Assembly: GCA_030765055.1 (NCBI GenBank) | Contig: CM060950.1 | Span: forward strand, 16,796,966 to 16,860,965 | DNA: 64,000 nt | Direction of reading: 5' to 3' | Source of the DNA: Mantis religiosa | Taxonomy: Eukaryota > Arthropoda > Insecta > Mantodea > Mantidae | In this document: piece by piece, positions 35,821 to 48,706 of the stretch | Numbering within the stretch: position 1 is the stretch's first letter | Layout: each line of letters starts with the position of its first letter | Made by a program: the position numbers and the translations under genes | Notes under the pieces: generated by a model | Told to the model about the DNA's origin: nothing | The model's input: the letters and a program-made list of their open reading frames with translations, nothing else | Databases searched by the model: none

Positions 35821-36519
35821 TGTGACAAAAGACGGAAAGAGTCCGTTTCAGACTGCTTTATTTTCACTAAAATCATTAGCTCAGTGCTAACGTACAGTCA
35901 GCCTTTCTTTTACACTAATGTAACACTTCGAAACCTCTCTACAATGTTCCTTTAAGTCCTTGTAGCACGCAACCTTTGTGCTGCTATAATCATTCTAACA
36001 TACACACAGGGCCACCTCTAAGACACAGTTAAACAGCAATTCTGAACACAATTGCGATATTCACACGTGAACGGTTTCGCTGTCAGTTCCACAGCTTGGC
36101 GATCCCTCACCCGGAGCACACTCCTTACTGACCCGTGAACTGATTGCTGCCCGTTCCACGGCCTGCTGACTCCTATTACGGAGCTTGGAATGTACCACAC
36201 TCAGCTCAAAGCAATACACCTCTCACTGTACTATAAAGGCACTGACTAACTGAAAGACTCACTGTTGACTCTGGCCCCAGCATCGGCTTTTATATATCTG
36301 GCGGTCGCGTTAAATCTTTCTAGGATTGGAAGCCTCTCGAGTTGCAGAAGCGAAAGTTCTTTTGCGTAGTAATAATACGACTGGCTTCCTGTCATAATTT
36401 TCCTTGACGCCTGTTAACTTCTCACGGCAATCTGCTTGCTCTAAGTGACGTCAGCCAGTAGTTGATCTTGAGCTCGTGTTACCCTCTCCCAGCAGACTTG
36501 CGCGATCGCTGATGTGACA
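35821..36519 (-). repeat. Solo-LTR-like repeat
   Basis: About 699 bases starting tgtgaca and ending gtgaca, so bounded by TG and CA as LTRs are. Read on the minus strand it has a TATA-like box (agatatataaaa, around 36285-36300) and a polyadenylation-type AATAAAG near the far end (35857-35863). Related pieces lie at 23272-23690 and 37076-37260. No gag or pol is adjacent, so a solo LTR is likely. Target duplications are not clear. Confidence 0.55.
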
Positions 36520-37075
36520 TAAATGCGATCAGTGTATTTATTCCTATTGTCAGCGTTATCCTTCAGTTTTTTTCCTCTAATAATATAAAGGGCATCATTG
36601 CATTTAAATCATGAATTATCGCGTGTACATTCAACAGCATTATTCACATGTTGCTGATAACCTGTGTTTTCTCAATGCTTTATACAGTGGGGAAAAAAAG
36701 TCGTTAATTAGAGCAATGCTACCATATTCAGAACCGAGAAAATAATCGAAGCCGAAATCTATAGTGGAACAATTCCAGAGCCTTGCATTTTAATTGTAGT
36801 GAAAATAGCTTAAACACGCAAAAGACATTTTTATTCCTAACAATTAAAAACATTTCTTAAGAACATCAAAATAACGTAACGTTTTATTTAGAAGAGCAGT
36901 TGGGGCATGTAAAGTTTCTTTGAGATCCTCGTCTCACATATGAGTAGGACACCTGCACTCACATACCGGCTTCATACTTCAACAGGCTTTTCGTTTTTTA
37001 GTTAAACTGTTTTCAAACACACTCACACATACATTCCCGCACCCCTCGCATACACTCTTATGTAATCTCATATAT
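36520..37075. other. No recognised gene
   Basis: Unassigned spacer between two LTR-like pieces. Confidence 0.5.
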
Positions 37076-37260
37076 ATTGTGATAAAATCACAAGGCGGGA
37101 CAAAGTTCACCTAAAACTTCTTTATTTGTCACCAAAATCGTTAGACCTAGCCGCATGCTAACGTACAATTCCTTTGCTTTATGCACAAATACAACACTTC
37201 GACATATCTTTAGCATGCCTCAAGTTGTGCTGCTAGTAAACTCTGACGTGCACAACGGTA
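37076..37260 (-). repeat. LTR-like fragment, partial
   Basis: Begins tgtgataaaatcac, then cttctttatttgtcac, ccaaaatcgttag, gctaacgtacaattc and aacacttcgac, matching the first part of 35821-36519. It then diverges. Confidence 0.5.
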
Positions 37261-37965
37261 TAGGTACAGATATATTATTTTATCTTGACAGAATTCATGC
37301 GCGGTAGGGACGAGTAGCAACTGAGGTGGGGATAGTGCACCTATCGCCACAATGTGGCACACGCGTAAGATTACGAGAGGGGAGTGCGGTGGATAAGCTG
37401 TCTAAAAACAAATCTCACTCTCGAAGGCAGTATTGCAGCTCTTATAAACTAAGTTATAATTCTTACTATGGTAGTAATCTCCACGCTTTTGTTGGATCTT
37501 AAATAGTACATAGGCGTTTTATAACAAAACCCTGTTCTCCTCCAGCAGGCATGATAACCAACTGCCGGCCTTTCGACATCACTGCAGAGTCCCTGTAACG
37601 AATTTCACTCCAGTCATATGGTCTAGTATGTGCTGCATTGATATAAGTTGCATACATATGAACTATGTAAACTTCACTGCGATATCTCTGAATATTTCGT
37701 AAAGACTTAAGCCTTTTTGCGTGTATGGTACGATGTTCGATTAAAATTTGTCTGTCAGGCTTAGTTTTTTTTTTTTTTTCATATAAATCCTAACTTCAAA
37801 GGACCCTTTCTCAGTGTTCAGAAACTGCCTTGGAAATCAGTAGAATTTTGAAGCTTTATAAGCACTTACTTCAGAGTTGCTTTGTTTTTCTGTGCTTTAA
37901 AATTATTCATAGTTCGCCTAACTACTTCTGAATTAAAACATCCAAATTAGATTTTGTGCATGTTC
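37261..37965. other. No recognised gene
   Basis: Unassigned; T-run at about 37766-37779. Confidence 0.5.
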
Positions 37966-38172
37966 TTAATCTTTGTTTTCTGGACATAGAGAAGGACGTT
38001 TTTGCACTAGCACCGATGGGTTTTCTTTCCTTAATAACTCACCTAAACTGCTTTCAGACACAACTGTTGCTTCAGATGCCCTTTCCCAGACTTTTATTGC
38101 AGACCCAGACCGTCCTTTTTTTATAAATTTACAGACATTGGTTATTACTTCTCGTGTTTTTAAATGTAGCAC
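37966..38172 (-). pseudogene. N-terminal helix-turn-helix fragment of the DDE transposon family
   Basis: 68 codons read LKTREVITNVCKFIKKG, then ASEATVVSESSLGELLRKEN. The order (an R-E-V/I-I-x-N-V-x-K-F-x-K helix, then A-T-V-S-E-S-S-L HTH) parallels the start of the 55124 gene (SQARSIIFKVNTFFK, then EACGVGKTSVSYIL). No DDE domain is attached. It is probably a relic of a related element, on the opposite strand to the others. Confidence 0.5.
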
Positions 38173-38565
38173 TTTATTTCATAATTTGCTGCTAGGAGGT
38201 GCCATTTCTAAATGCTCTCTTGGAACCAGGAGACATGCACATTTTGAAACAAGCTGTAGTATTACCGAGTAGCTTTGCACTTGTTTACTTGCTCGCAACT
38301 GGTATGCAACTGACCTACCCTCCACTCCAGTTGCAACCGTTCTGAAATGGACGCGTCCGGATACCATCGCTCTCCATCTTTCAAGATATAAAAACACATC
38401 TGTACCTCTCACATGGAGCTGCTCACCTACCCCAAGGGCATTTCCGATGCAGTGAACTGCAATCAAGTGTTTGACATATTCATCACCATGAATACTTATA
38501 TATTAAAATTCTTTATGTAATAAGTGGTACATTTTCGAAACTGTCATTAAAATATTTCTTCATCG

Positions 38566-38660
<95 letters not shown>
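38566..38660. repeat. (ATT)n microsatellite
   Basis: Continuous att units directly before a SINE. Confidence 0.97.
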
Positions 38661-38661
<1 letters not shown>

Positions 38662-38877
38662 GGCCGCATCGCTGAGTGGTTAAACTGCTTGGCTCTCTCC
38701 TAGGTGGCCCGGGTTCGATCCCAGGCGATCGCAAAGTGGATTTGTGGTAGACAAATTGGCGCTGGGACGGGTTACCTCCGGGTGCTCTGGTTTCCCCCAT
38801 CATTCCACCAATTGCTCCATGATTCATCTCTTCATCACCCCAGGCGTTGGGTCGATCCCTCTCAACCCTGGGGGAAA
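38661..38877 (+). repeat. SINE family D-related, between two microsatellites
   Basis: The head reads gccgcatcgctgagtggtta, then cccgggttcgatcccaggcg, very close to a tRNA of the Leu/Ser type without a proven cloverleaf. The body shares tttgtgg, ggtttccccc and cattcca blocks with 27617-27841. The 3' end runs straight into (ATT)n. Confidence 0.8.
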
Positions 38878-40179
<1,302 letters not shown>

Positions 40180-40194
40180 TTGAAGGCTATGTCC

Positions 40195-40529
40195 CCCAGG
40201 GGCCTACTTCGGTAGGTACGGGTTTGGCGTACCCGGGGTCCCGAGCCAACAGTCTCCCTCGTGTGGGCTCCTCTTCGTGGTTGAGGGAGACGGTCAACAG
40301 GCCCACCCACGTGTAGGCCGTGCATGGAGACCCGTGGAGAAGGTTTTTAGATTCTTGTCTAGTTTAGGATTTAGTGAACGAAATTTTTAGTAGGTTTTGA
40401 TTGATGTTTTTATGTACGTGTATTTTTAATAGGTTTTGTTACACTTGTATAGTTTTTAGAAAGTTTTATATCTGGCTTTTGCCATGACTAGTTTTTTAAA
40501 GGGCGCTGATGACCACCGTAGTTGAGCGC

Positions 40530-40597
<68 letters not shown>
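40195..40597 (+). repeat. SINE family F with LINE-like 3' stem and TA tail
   Basis: It starts cccaggggcctacttcggta and ends with the stem-forming gggcgctgatgacc then gttgagcgccc, followed by (TA)n to 40595. A 15-base exact duplication, ttgaaggctatgtcc, flanks it (40180-40194 and 40598-40612). The copy at 46771-47137 starts and ends at the same points, so this is a complete short element rather than a random truncation. The 3' stem motif is like those ending several arthropod LINEs. Confidence 0.85.
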
Positions 40598-40612
40598 TTG
40601 AAGGCTATGTCC

Positions 40613-41247
40613 ATCCACAGTAATGTAACATATAATCAACCTAAACACTAAATTTAGTTTTACTGATTAATTTATTACATTAATTTAGTTCATAAATTCC
40701 AAAAGAATGTAATTTTCGAGCTTGTAAGCCGTTCAATCAATGAAATATAATCTGACATTTCGTCTATAACTACGTTGGGCATCTTCTGAGAATGTGACCT
40801 CTGGATGTTCACGGATGTTCTGTCCGTCCGTACCTGATGCAAGTAGTGTTCAGCCTGAATGTTGTTGCTACGCGCCCACCCTCAAATGGGTCTGTCCGCG
40901 AAAGAATTTTTTTGGATGGGATTTTGCAGGATGACTATTGTAGGTAGAAGAGAGGGAAAGAGGGAGCATATTGACGCTCAAAGCTTAGAATGTAGAACCC
41001 ATTACACCCTGCTGGGCGTGGTTTAGGGATTTTAAATTGTAAAAAATTTAGAGGCTCAACAATATATGCGGGAATTATACAGAGCTCAGGAATTCAGCAA
41101 TCAAAAGCGAGTCGCCCAGGTTCACCTGAGGGGTTCTCTATGCCTCAGCATCTATCCGCTTAGTGCGCCTTTGTGAGATAATTGGTCGCGTGTCGCAAGC
41201 TTTTGTCTGATGGCATGGGTTTCTCTAGTCTGCAGTGTCGTGTGTGG
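40613..41247. other. Unassigned; includes a weak hammerhead-like string
   Basis: On the minus strand near 40800-40760 the order CAGAAGA, then GACGAAATGTC occurs, close to a hammerhead core but with one core base changed and no stem II. The part after about 41000 may be the 3' UTR of the LINE at 41464. Confidence 0.35.
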
Positions 41248-41463
41248 TCACACGTCCACACAGCGACCACGCCCAGTGCTGTCTGCACCTGGCCTCTGCT
41301 TGCGAGGCTGCCGGTGGCAGGTCGCCCATTGGCTAGAGTGAATAGGAAAATGCTTTAGTTCATGTATTGCTATGCTCATTTCTGCGCCTGGGGGATCGAA
41401 TGTAGCTGGGAGAGTGCTGACTGTGTTCACACAAGATTGCGCAAGGTGTTCTTTGGGCAATCG

Positions 41464-42000
41464 CTAGCTCTTCCTCCTACAAGGTGCTTTGTGGTCGTAG
41501 CGACCAAGAGTATTTGCCAACTGGTTGTTGTGGAATTCTAGCGTATTGTAGACGCCTAAGATGGGAGTCCGAACTAAATGTGTAGGATGTGAGGTGGGAA
41601 TGTGCGCCCAGTACCATAGATCATCCTTAGCACCCTGTTCTGCAAGTCTGCAGTCTGCGGAAGTGTGATAAGGGGCTACCGATCCCCAGATTTCGCATCC
41701 GTACATGACGGGCGGGATGAGGCATAGTTTTAATCTATGTGGACATGTTTGATTTAAAAGTAGGGTACATCTGCTTAAGTGCAGTGTGTCCGAGTCTGGC
41801 CTCCTGATGTAAGGAGTGAAAGTCAACAGTCGATTGAGTAGGACACCGAGATGTTTGGCGGAGGTAACCCCAAGGGATTTGTCTATGCCCGGACTGTGGC
41901 GCTCCGAACTAAATATAAGTGGCAGAGACTGCCTCTCATCTCTCATTAGTTGCTTGTTGGCATATTGGACACTGCCACCTGATTTGTCCGATTCGCTTTT
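41464..42000 (-). pseudogene. Jockey-clade LINE reverse transcriptase C-terminal fragment
   Basis: The 160-codon frame reads AKHLGVLLNRLLTFTPYI, then LIPPVMYGCEIWGSVAPYHT and LGVYNTLEFHNNQLANTLGR. KxLGVxLxxxLTxxPxI followed by PxxxYGxxxWGSxA is the standard order after the RT palm in Jockey-type elements. The catalytic FADD motif lies upstream of the fragment and is missing. It is 5'-truncated, a different family from the 16-18 kb LINE and more GC-rich. Its 3' UTR probably runs to about 41250. Confidence 0.8.
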
Positions 42001-42511
42001 TCTCTTGAGTTTGTATTACCTAGCAACGTCGTCCAGGTTTTGAGTATGCGTGCTGCTTCCTCTTTTATATTATATAGCATTGTTGTTTTGTTATTTTGGT
42101 GCCCAATCTAGGAAGGTTATAATGATAATATGGCAATTCATTGCATGTTCTTCCATTTTGAGAGAGAAACGAGTGTCTCCGGAGAAATGGTGCCGGCAGA
42201 GGCGCAGTAAAAGCTGTATCTTACAGTTGTGCTAGAAATTTTGACCGTGCTCTCAAACGGGTAGCACATTTCTTAAAAGTGGTCTCACTCATTCAGTTAA
42301 GCTCAGCAGCAGGAGTCCTTGAGATTTTTTGCATGAGTGTTATCACCAAGATCTTGAAATGTACGAGGGCTAGAACGATATATTCCGTCTTTTAAAGAGT
42401 TGCATAAATAAAAATCACGAATGGTTAGGTCTATGGAACGAAGGTGCCACAAGCCAAGACTTGTACTTCTGTCACAAAACTCTTTTATCTTATTTAATGA
42501 TTCGGCAGCTA
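42001..42511. other. No recognised gene
   Basis: Unassigned spacer. Confidence 0.5.
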
Positions 42512-43352
42512 TAAGGTAAGTCGGGGGAAGATGACAAACTTAACGGTTATGTCCTTTGGGAATGGATAAAAATATAAAAAGTATCTCAAGATATTGCCTG
42601 TATATTTAATTGTTACTGGTAGAAACCGTAATCAGTGTCCTTAAATGTGAGGAGATAAAAATGTACAATTAAACTAATTGAAACAAAACTGACATCTTAC
42701 CTCCATCATTAGGGGAAGGCGGCAGTTAAGACGGGGGAAGATGCAACAACACGGAGTTTGAAATTAAAAAAATAAAGCAAATTGAGCATTTGTATTACAA
42801 CATGGAAGACACTTTATAAAATGTAAATTTAATGCCTGTTAGAGACATGATACAATGAAGAAAGGAGAGAACGAAACTGCAGTCTTGTAACTCTCCGCCC
42901 AGGGTTTGAATGAATCCAAGTATTCAAAGCTTGCTGCCAAAATGTTTTCAATGGTTTGAAGAATGATTGGTCATATGTAATTTATCAGTACTCTTTAAGA
43001 ACTTTCAACTTCCCCCAATGCCTGGGGGAAGATGCAAGTGAGCCTTATTTTTTATGTACGCTACCAGCCATATTGGTCTATGGTTAGATGAAGCTCAATG
43101 CAGTACATCAAGTGCCAGACCTTACGTATGGGCAACGAAATATTACATAGCTTGTACTTACCAAGTTTACAGATAGTAGTTCCTTGTTTATCATTGGATG
43201 AAGCAAGATATAAAACGGAAGAACACAACAGCACACTTCAACTGGATGCCCCTATGCTAGGCTGTGGTAAGTGCTGCTATCTAGTCTCAGATGAACAACA
43301 TATTACGAACTTCCGTCTTCCCCCAACTTCCACCTTCCCCCCACTTACCTTA
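42512..43352. mobile_element. Non-autonomous TIR element with gggggaagatg subterminal repeats
   Basis: The ends are taaggtaag and cttacctta, flanked by TA (42510-42511 and 43353-43354). The motif gggggaagatg occurs just inside the left end, again near 42735 and near 43025, and in reverse just inside the right end (43318). Such repeated subterminal motifs are typical transposase-binding sites. No transposase is present. The superfamily is uncertain; the TA duplication suggests Tc1/mariner/pogo. Confidence 0.7.
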
Positions 43353-43354
43353 TA

Positions 43355-44041
43355 TGCTGTTAGAGAATCTTGGAAACAACGTACTTGCCTCCTGTCAAGC
43401 GATAGAAATATAGTCTTAGAATTTCTCTCCAAAATGGCACTTCATTGTTTCATTATAGAAAACGGGCCCTTTTATTTTTATCGTGCATCATTATGTCAGA
43501 GTCAGGCATTTCCTGCAATAACAATTTTTCTGGTAACTAATATCAACTGTTGCGAGTGTGTAGGGCCCATTTACGTGTAACCAAGATACATGGAGAAGAA
43601 CAGCTGTGAGTGAAGGAAACTGTGTTCTAGAGTAGGGATGGGAATGTACCCTCCCTCTCATTCCCATTACTTTCAGTTGACAGATAGACACACACAACTA
43701 AACTGGTTTATTCTGTTTATCTTCGCTTGGCAGTCCTATCAGTGCAGTGGTGTCTTACATGTGCAACATGAGTGAACTATGAAAGTTGAATCAAGGTTGG
43801 GAGTGTTGTTTTTTTATTTTATTTTGTTCTGTACATTGACAAAGCACGTGTTTAATATGTCCGGCTAACATTGGATACATAACGAGCTTCACACCGAGGA
43901 GACATTTCAATACGACTCATACTGGAGCCTATAAACCTTCAGAGAAACACACCTTTGTGCAGTTCAAGAAAACTTGTTTTAAATATATACACATCACTGC
44001 CTAAAGCATTTCCCAAGCTGTACCTTTTTGCAAGCAAATTA
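43355..44041. other. No recognised gene
   Basis: A long open frame (43098-43580) spans the right end of the TIR element and is therefore not a gene. Confidence 0.5.
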
Positions 44042-44049
44042 CTGGCCAT

Positions 44050-44050
<1 letters not shown>

Positions 44051-44093
<43 letters not shown>

Positions 44094-44320
44094 TAAGTTT
44101 ACTCCTCCAACGCTGACATCGGACAGTGAATGAAATGGATGAAATGATGCTCAAATGTGTCCAGGGTCCATGGAGCCTAGAGCTACCCGACATTTGTCTT
44201 TAAGGATAAGGGAAAACCCCGAGTAAAACCTTATCCAGGTAACTCACCCCGATCGAGATTCGAACTCGGGACCTCGTGAACGTGAGGCAGACACGCTACC
44301 ATCTACGCTACCGAGGCGGT
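44051..44320 (-). repeat. SINE family B with poly(A) and target duplication
   Basis: Minus-strand tRNA-like head (gcctcggtagcgtagatggt, then gagttcgaatctcg), body, and a 42-base A-tail seen as T at 44051-44092. The duplication ctggccatg is at 44042-44050 and 44322-44330. Confidence 0.9.
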
Positions 44321-44456
44321 GCTGGCCATGTTTGGTATTATCAATATGAACAACTGTTCAGCATATAACATTGAACAAGAGCCTGCTATGCAGCAGAGTT
44401 TCGGATGGAAAAGGAAGGGGTGATTGCAAGGGTAAAGCATTTTCACACTTCGGGTG

Positions 44457-44682
44457 CCCGCCTCGGTAGCGTGGTGGTAGCGTGTCTGCCTTTTGTTCAA
44501 GAGGTCCTGAGTTCGAATCTCGGTTAGAATGAATTACCTGGATAAGGTTTTTTCCAGGGTTTTCCCTTATCCTGAAAGACGAATGTCGGGTAACTCTAAG
44601 CTCTATGGACCCTGGGCTCCTTTGAGCATCATTTCACCCATTCCATTCATCGTCCGATATGACTTAACGTTGTAGGACGTAA

Positions 44683-44762
<80 letters not shown>

Positions 44763-44765
44763 TTA
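44457..44765 (+). repeat. SINE family B with (AC)n tail
   Basis: Full head, then a body ending at gacgtaaattac followed by about 75 bases of AC repeat. A 12-base duplication with one mismatch, acacttcgggtg and acacatcgggtg, lies at 44445-44456 and 44766-44777. It lies head-to-head with the copy at 44051-44320. Confidence 0.9.
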
Positions 44766-44840
44766 ACACATCGGGTGTCCATCTTACCGGCTCTGTTCTA
44801 CAGAGAAAAGAAATCTATTGCAGTAATTCACACGCTTAGG

Positions 44841-45987
44841 ATTAGGAGGATTTACTACGAAGGGTATTCGGCACGTTAATGTCAGGTTCTACTCCCATTA
44901 GTCCTGGACCCGTAGGACCAAGGACCCGGGCCTCCTTCTACCCGGGAGTTACCGAGCTGTCCCAAAAGGGCGCCCTCGCCTCCGTGGGGCTTTCCATAGG
45001 GCAAGACCTAGAGACTAACAAGCCCCCCCCCCGATCTGGTCCTATGGGCTCAAGACGGGATGGAAGTGGATACGCCACTTACGCGCGCCAACTCCAAAAT
45101 GGGAAGGTTACCGATATGACCTCGGTGGGGCCGCCTGGTGATCTAGCACACCTTCTACTAGCTATGTTGGCTAGTACGCGGGAATATTAATGGCTTCTCT
45201 CAGCCCCGACTGGAGACGTACCCGATCACCCACGGGTATCGGGAACCACTGCCCCCTCGAGTCCAACCCAATCTGAACAACTCCCAATCAGGGAGGGTCT
45301 CGAATGCTCAGCCCGAGGTTCCTCTAGTAACGTCAGAGTTACCACGAGTGCTAGGGGTCCGCAGCGCCCGCACCACGGCAGCTGAAGGGGACGGATCCCC
45401 TCCTTTACGGGGGTGGTATTCGGCACGGAGACCAATCGTGATCCATTGTATCTATATCCCAAGTGGAGTACCCCCTGAAGGAAGGATGAGACGAAAGGAG
45501 AAAGAGGTTGGCCGTCCCAAGGAGCCACGACTGTGCAGAGGGCAGGGTCCCTATATTTTACTTAGACAGCTCCCCGGCAGGCCAGGATAACAGACGTGAG
45601 CCCCTACTGCAGTACGGAAACGGGCTCAGCAGCTGGTTCGCAAATGGTCCTGGCAGCTGGTCCCGAAATGGTCACAGCAGCAGGTTGGGAGATCGACAAC
45701 GGAAATACCGGAGAAGGAAGTAGTTTTCCTCAGAGCATATCATCCTGCTAGACACTCACCGACACTTGTTACCCTGAAAGAGACCACCAGACGAGAGATG
45801 ATATGAAATGATAATGGAGATGAAATGGAGGGACAGGAAATTCGGGGGATGTAATTAATCTACACTGCATTCGTCTAGTGACCCGGAAAAGCCCCCGAAA
45901 AGAACCAGGGGTCAGGTAGGTCGGCCACGGCAATCAACCTGGACATACCGAATGCGGGCCACAGACGAAACCGTTTGAGCCATCCCG
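44841..45987 (-). repeat. SINE family C, minus copy, split by a GC-rich insert
   Basis: The head (gggatggctcaaacggttt) and body match 11294-11848 over most of their length. The outer ends are flanked by cacacgctta at 44831-44840 and 45988-45997. The last piece of the SINE (44841-44875) is separated from the rest by the insert at 44876-45414. Confidence 0.75.
44876..45414. mobile_element. 539-bp GC-rich insert of unknown family
   Basis: Flanked by an exact 13-base direct duplication, ggtattcggcacg, at 44863-44875 and 45415-45427, so it is an insertion. It is clearly more GC-rich than the surroundings. Open frames exist on both strands but none is recognisable. No TIRs or clear tRNA head were seen. 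It may be another SINE or a processed RNA copy. Confidence 0.7.
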
Positions 45988-45997
45988 CACACGCTTA

Positions 45998-46770
45998 CAG
46001 AGACTATTTTGTTTAATTGCTTGCACTCGAGTATAGTGTTTTGAGTTCCAGTGTACCATTTCTCGCCCTGCGCACGGCGAGCACATTCGTGTTTCAAGTA
46101 AACTTTGCAAATAAACACACATTCTTCCACAAATAAGTGACGTACCATGTTGGTACCTAATTAACTGGACCTGACGCAGCATTAACAATGAGACGTCGAT
46201 GCACCTTCGAGCGGCTAGACCGCTAGGGAAGAGCACAGAAAAGATAGGCCGTGAGAGGTTTATCTTACAACATTCTTGCTCAACTGCAAGGAAGAAAGGG
46301 GACGCTGAAATCACTTCCTTCTATCCATTGCGACAGAGTGGCCGCCATATACGTGGCTACTGAGTTCCTGTGACGGCACTGCGGTGTCATTCATATGTAC
46401 ACGAAATCAAAGGTGTGCACATTCATCCGCTTGCGGCTAATAAGCCTTTCTCTAGTTACCTTGATCAGTGGTGGGGGAGGAACACGAGTTGAGTACCCCT
46501 GCCTCAGAATATAGGAACATTTCTATATGTGTATGTGTGCGAATGTATGAGGGTATGTGTGAGAGTACGTGCACTTATCTGAGTCTGAATATGTGTGCAT
46601 GCATATGTGAAAATGAGCGTATGTATGTGATTACAGATGAGAATGGTGTACCCTGGGTTCCATATATTCTGTCCCTACTCCTTCATGGAACGTTTTACAA
46701 AAGGTTTTCTGACCAAGCAGTGGCACGTGCGTGTTTTTATCTGTTCCATTTATATCCCGCCTTTAACAAC
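45998..46770. other. No recognised gene
   Basis: Unassigned; includes TG-rich patches around 46519-46640. Confidence 0.5.
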
Positions 46771-47137
46771 TAACCCCCCAGGGGCCTACTTCGGTAGGTA
46801 CGGGTTTGGCGCACCCAGGGTCCCGAGCCAACAGTCTCCCTCGTGTGAGCTCCTCTTCGTGGTTGAGGGAGACGGTCAACAGGCCTACCCACGTGTAGGC
46901 CGTGCGTGGAGACCCGTGGAGAAGGTTTTTAGATTCTTGTCTAGTTTAGAGTTTAGGATTTAGTGAACGAAATTTTTAGTAGGTTTTGATTGATGTTTGT
47001 TATGTACGTGTATTTTTAATAGGTTTTGTTACACTTGTATAGTTTTTAGTAAGTTTTATATCTGGCTTTTGCCATGACTAGTTTTTTAAAGGGCGCTGAT
47101 GACCACCGTAGTTGAGCGCCCTTATATATATAATCAT
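46771..47137 (+). repeat. SINE family F, second copy
   Basis: Nearly identical to 40195-40597 except for a short TA tail. A 10-base duplication ctttaacaac lies at 46761-46770 and 47138-47147. Confidence 0.9.
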
Positions 47138-47147
47138 CTTTAACAAC

Positions 47148-47744
47148 GAAGGCCATGCCGGCGGTTTTGCCTTTTGGAACGATTGCACATAAAACAGTTG
47201 GTTGATATCTTTGAGTTTAAAGGTCCTCTTTAGAAATAAAAAGCATAATGTACTTCATTTTTACCTTATCTTGGTATTGACAATTTGTTGTGGAGAAATT
47301 GAGTTAAAGGGTGTTTCATTTAGCGATGTATTTATACTGGAGAGATTATTCAGTAAATGTTTGTAAATGTGACCTCTGTGAGATTAAAACGTAAGATTTA
47401 CCTCAGGCTTAATGCAAGGTGACACAAAAAGTGGGAATGTTGGAAATGCATAGTGGCAGCCATAAAGAGTTGGTAGAGAACTATTTAAAAACTGATACAT
47501 TCCATCATTATTTCTTAAATGGCAGTTTGTAAGGTTTCCATTATGTATGAATACATCACTTTTAGGTTTATTGGACTGTTCAAATATTCCCGTTCTTTTG
47601 TGTCACTTCGTATTTTGTTGCCATTAAAACATTATTTTGTGCGAGTAAACCTATTGCTCCAAATTGTATTCCTATTCATATGCGAATAATCTAGAATTGT
47701 ACAGTTAGAAACAATAGGCCAGTGCATGTACGAAGACGTAAACG
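47148..47744. other. No recognised gene
   Basis: AT-rich spacer. Confidence 0.5.
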
Positions 47745-48057
47745 GATACACACCTCTACCTTGCTTTACGTGTCTGACTAATGAATGTAGTTTGGGGAGG
47801 TCAGAGAAGGCTGGAATATAGAGAGTACAGTCTGATTTTTAAAAGAAGATACGTGAAGGTCATCAGGCAAGGGACGCGAAGAATAGGAGGGGCAGGTCGT
47901 TCCTATGGTAACGTAAACAAAGGTTGCCACTGGTGAGTCACATACTTCTCAGTTCAGTTATCGCTAGATGTATGCGGAAAACAGAGTTTGCTTGAGTATT
48001 CAGTTGCGCAGTGTATAGTTAGGCTGCTTTATTAAAACACAATTAAAATATGTTTTT

Positions 48058-48243
48058 ATGGAAGCAAGACGTAGTGGCGGTAGGATTAGAGGTGGACCGA
48101 GGGAAAGATTAGCTCACGGTCGGGTTGTTACATTGCATAGTCAGGCTAGAGAATTTGTCTGTTCTCTTAGAGAACTCTTCCAACAGGAAGACGAGAGTTT
48201 GCTCCTTATCAAAGAACAGCTTATTCCTTTTTTCCAAAAGTGA
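48058..48243 (+). pseudogene. N-terminal fragment of the DDE-family transposase
   Basis: ATG, a basic stretch, then VTLHSQAREFVCSLRELFQQ and a stop at 48241-48243. The S-Q-A-R-E-F-V/I-C-S-L/V-R-E-x-F-x-x-E pattern matches 33749-33940 and the start of the 55124 gene (SQARSIIFKVNTFFK). The HTH and DDE parts are missing. A relic, or an N-terminal exon of a dead element. Confidence 0.55.
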
Positions 48244-48706
48244 CAACCCCATGTAAAAGAATTCCTGTGGGTCAAAATTCCGGCATATCGGTGATGTTGA
48301 TATGAACTTGTCAATTAACAAGGTCCTAAATAATAGTATATTGCGATACTAATGTGGCAAACACTTAATAAGAAACGAGGAAAGGTTTGAAAAAACGAGC
48401 CACTTGCACTGAGTTTTTTTTTCAATTCTGAGATTGCGTTGTGTGCTTACCTCATATGTATTGCACATTATTTTTTGCACTATGTGTATTTATATCAATC
48501 TGAATTTTAGTAGTTAAGATATTACCTGAAATATTAATAAATATAATTGAAGATAAATGTTAGATTTTAGAACGTGAATCGCGTATATGTGTTTCTATGG
48601 AGAAATACCGCACTGTGCGGGAATGTCAACTTACGATGCATAGCAACAATAACGGTAAGTATGGAATATTAGTTACATAGCGCAAAAATTATATAACAGA
48701 ACTCAC

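Noticed and set aside
38661..38735. A functional tRNA-Leu or tRNA-Ser
   Set aside because: The head is close to a tRNA but continues into the SINE body, and the acceptor stem does not close well.
40760..40800. A further hammerhead ribozyme
   Set aside because: One core base differs and no stem II can be drawn; at best a decayed relic.
43098..43580. 160-codon open frame
   Set aside because: It crosses the right terminus of the TIR element at 43352, and its sequence resembles no protein family.
44879..45723. GC-rich open frames that look gene-like
   Set aside because: They lie in the SINE C copy and its insert, occur on both strands, and show no recognisable domain.
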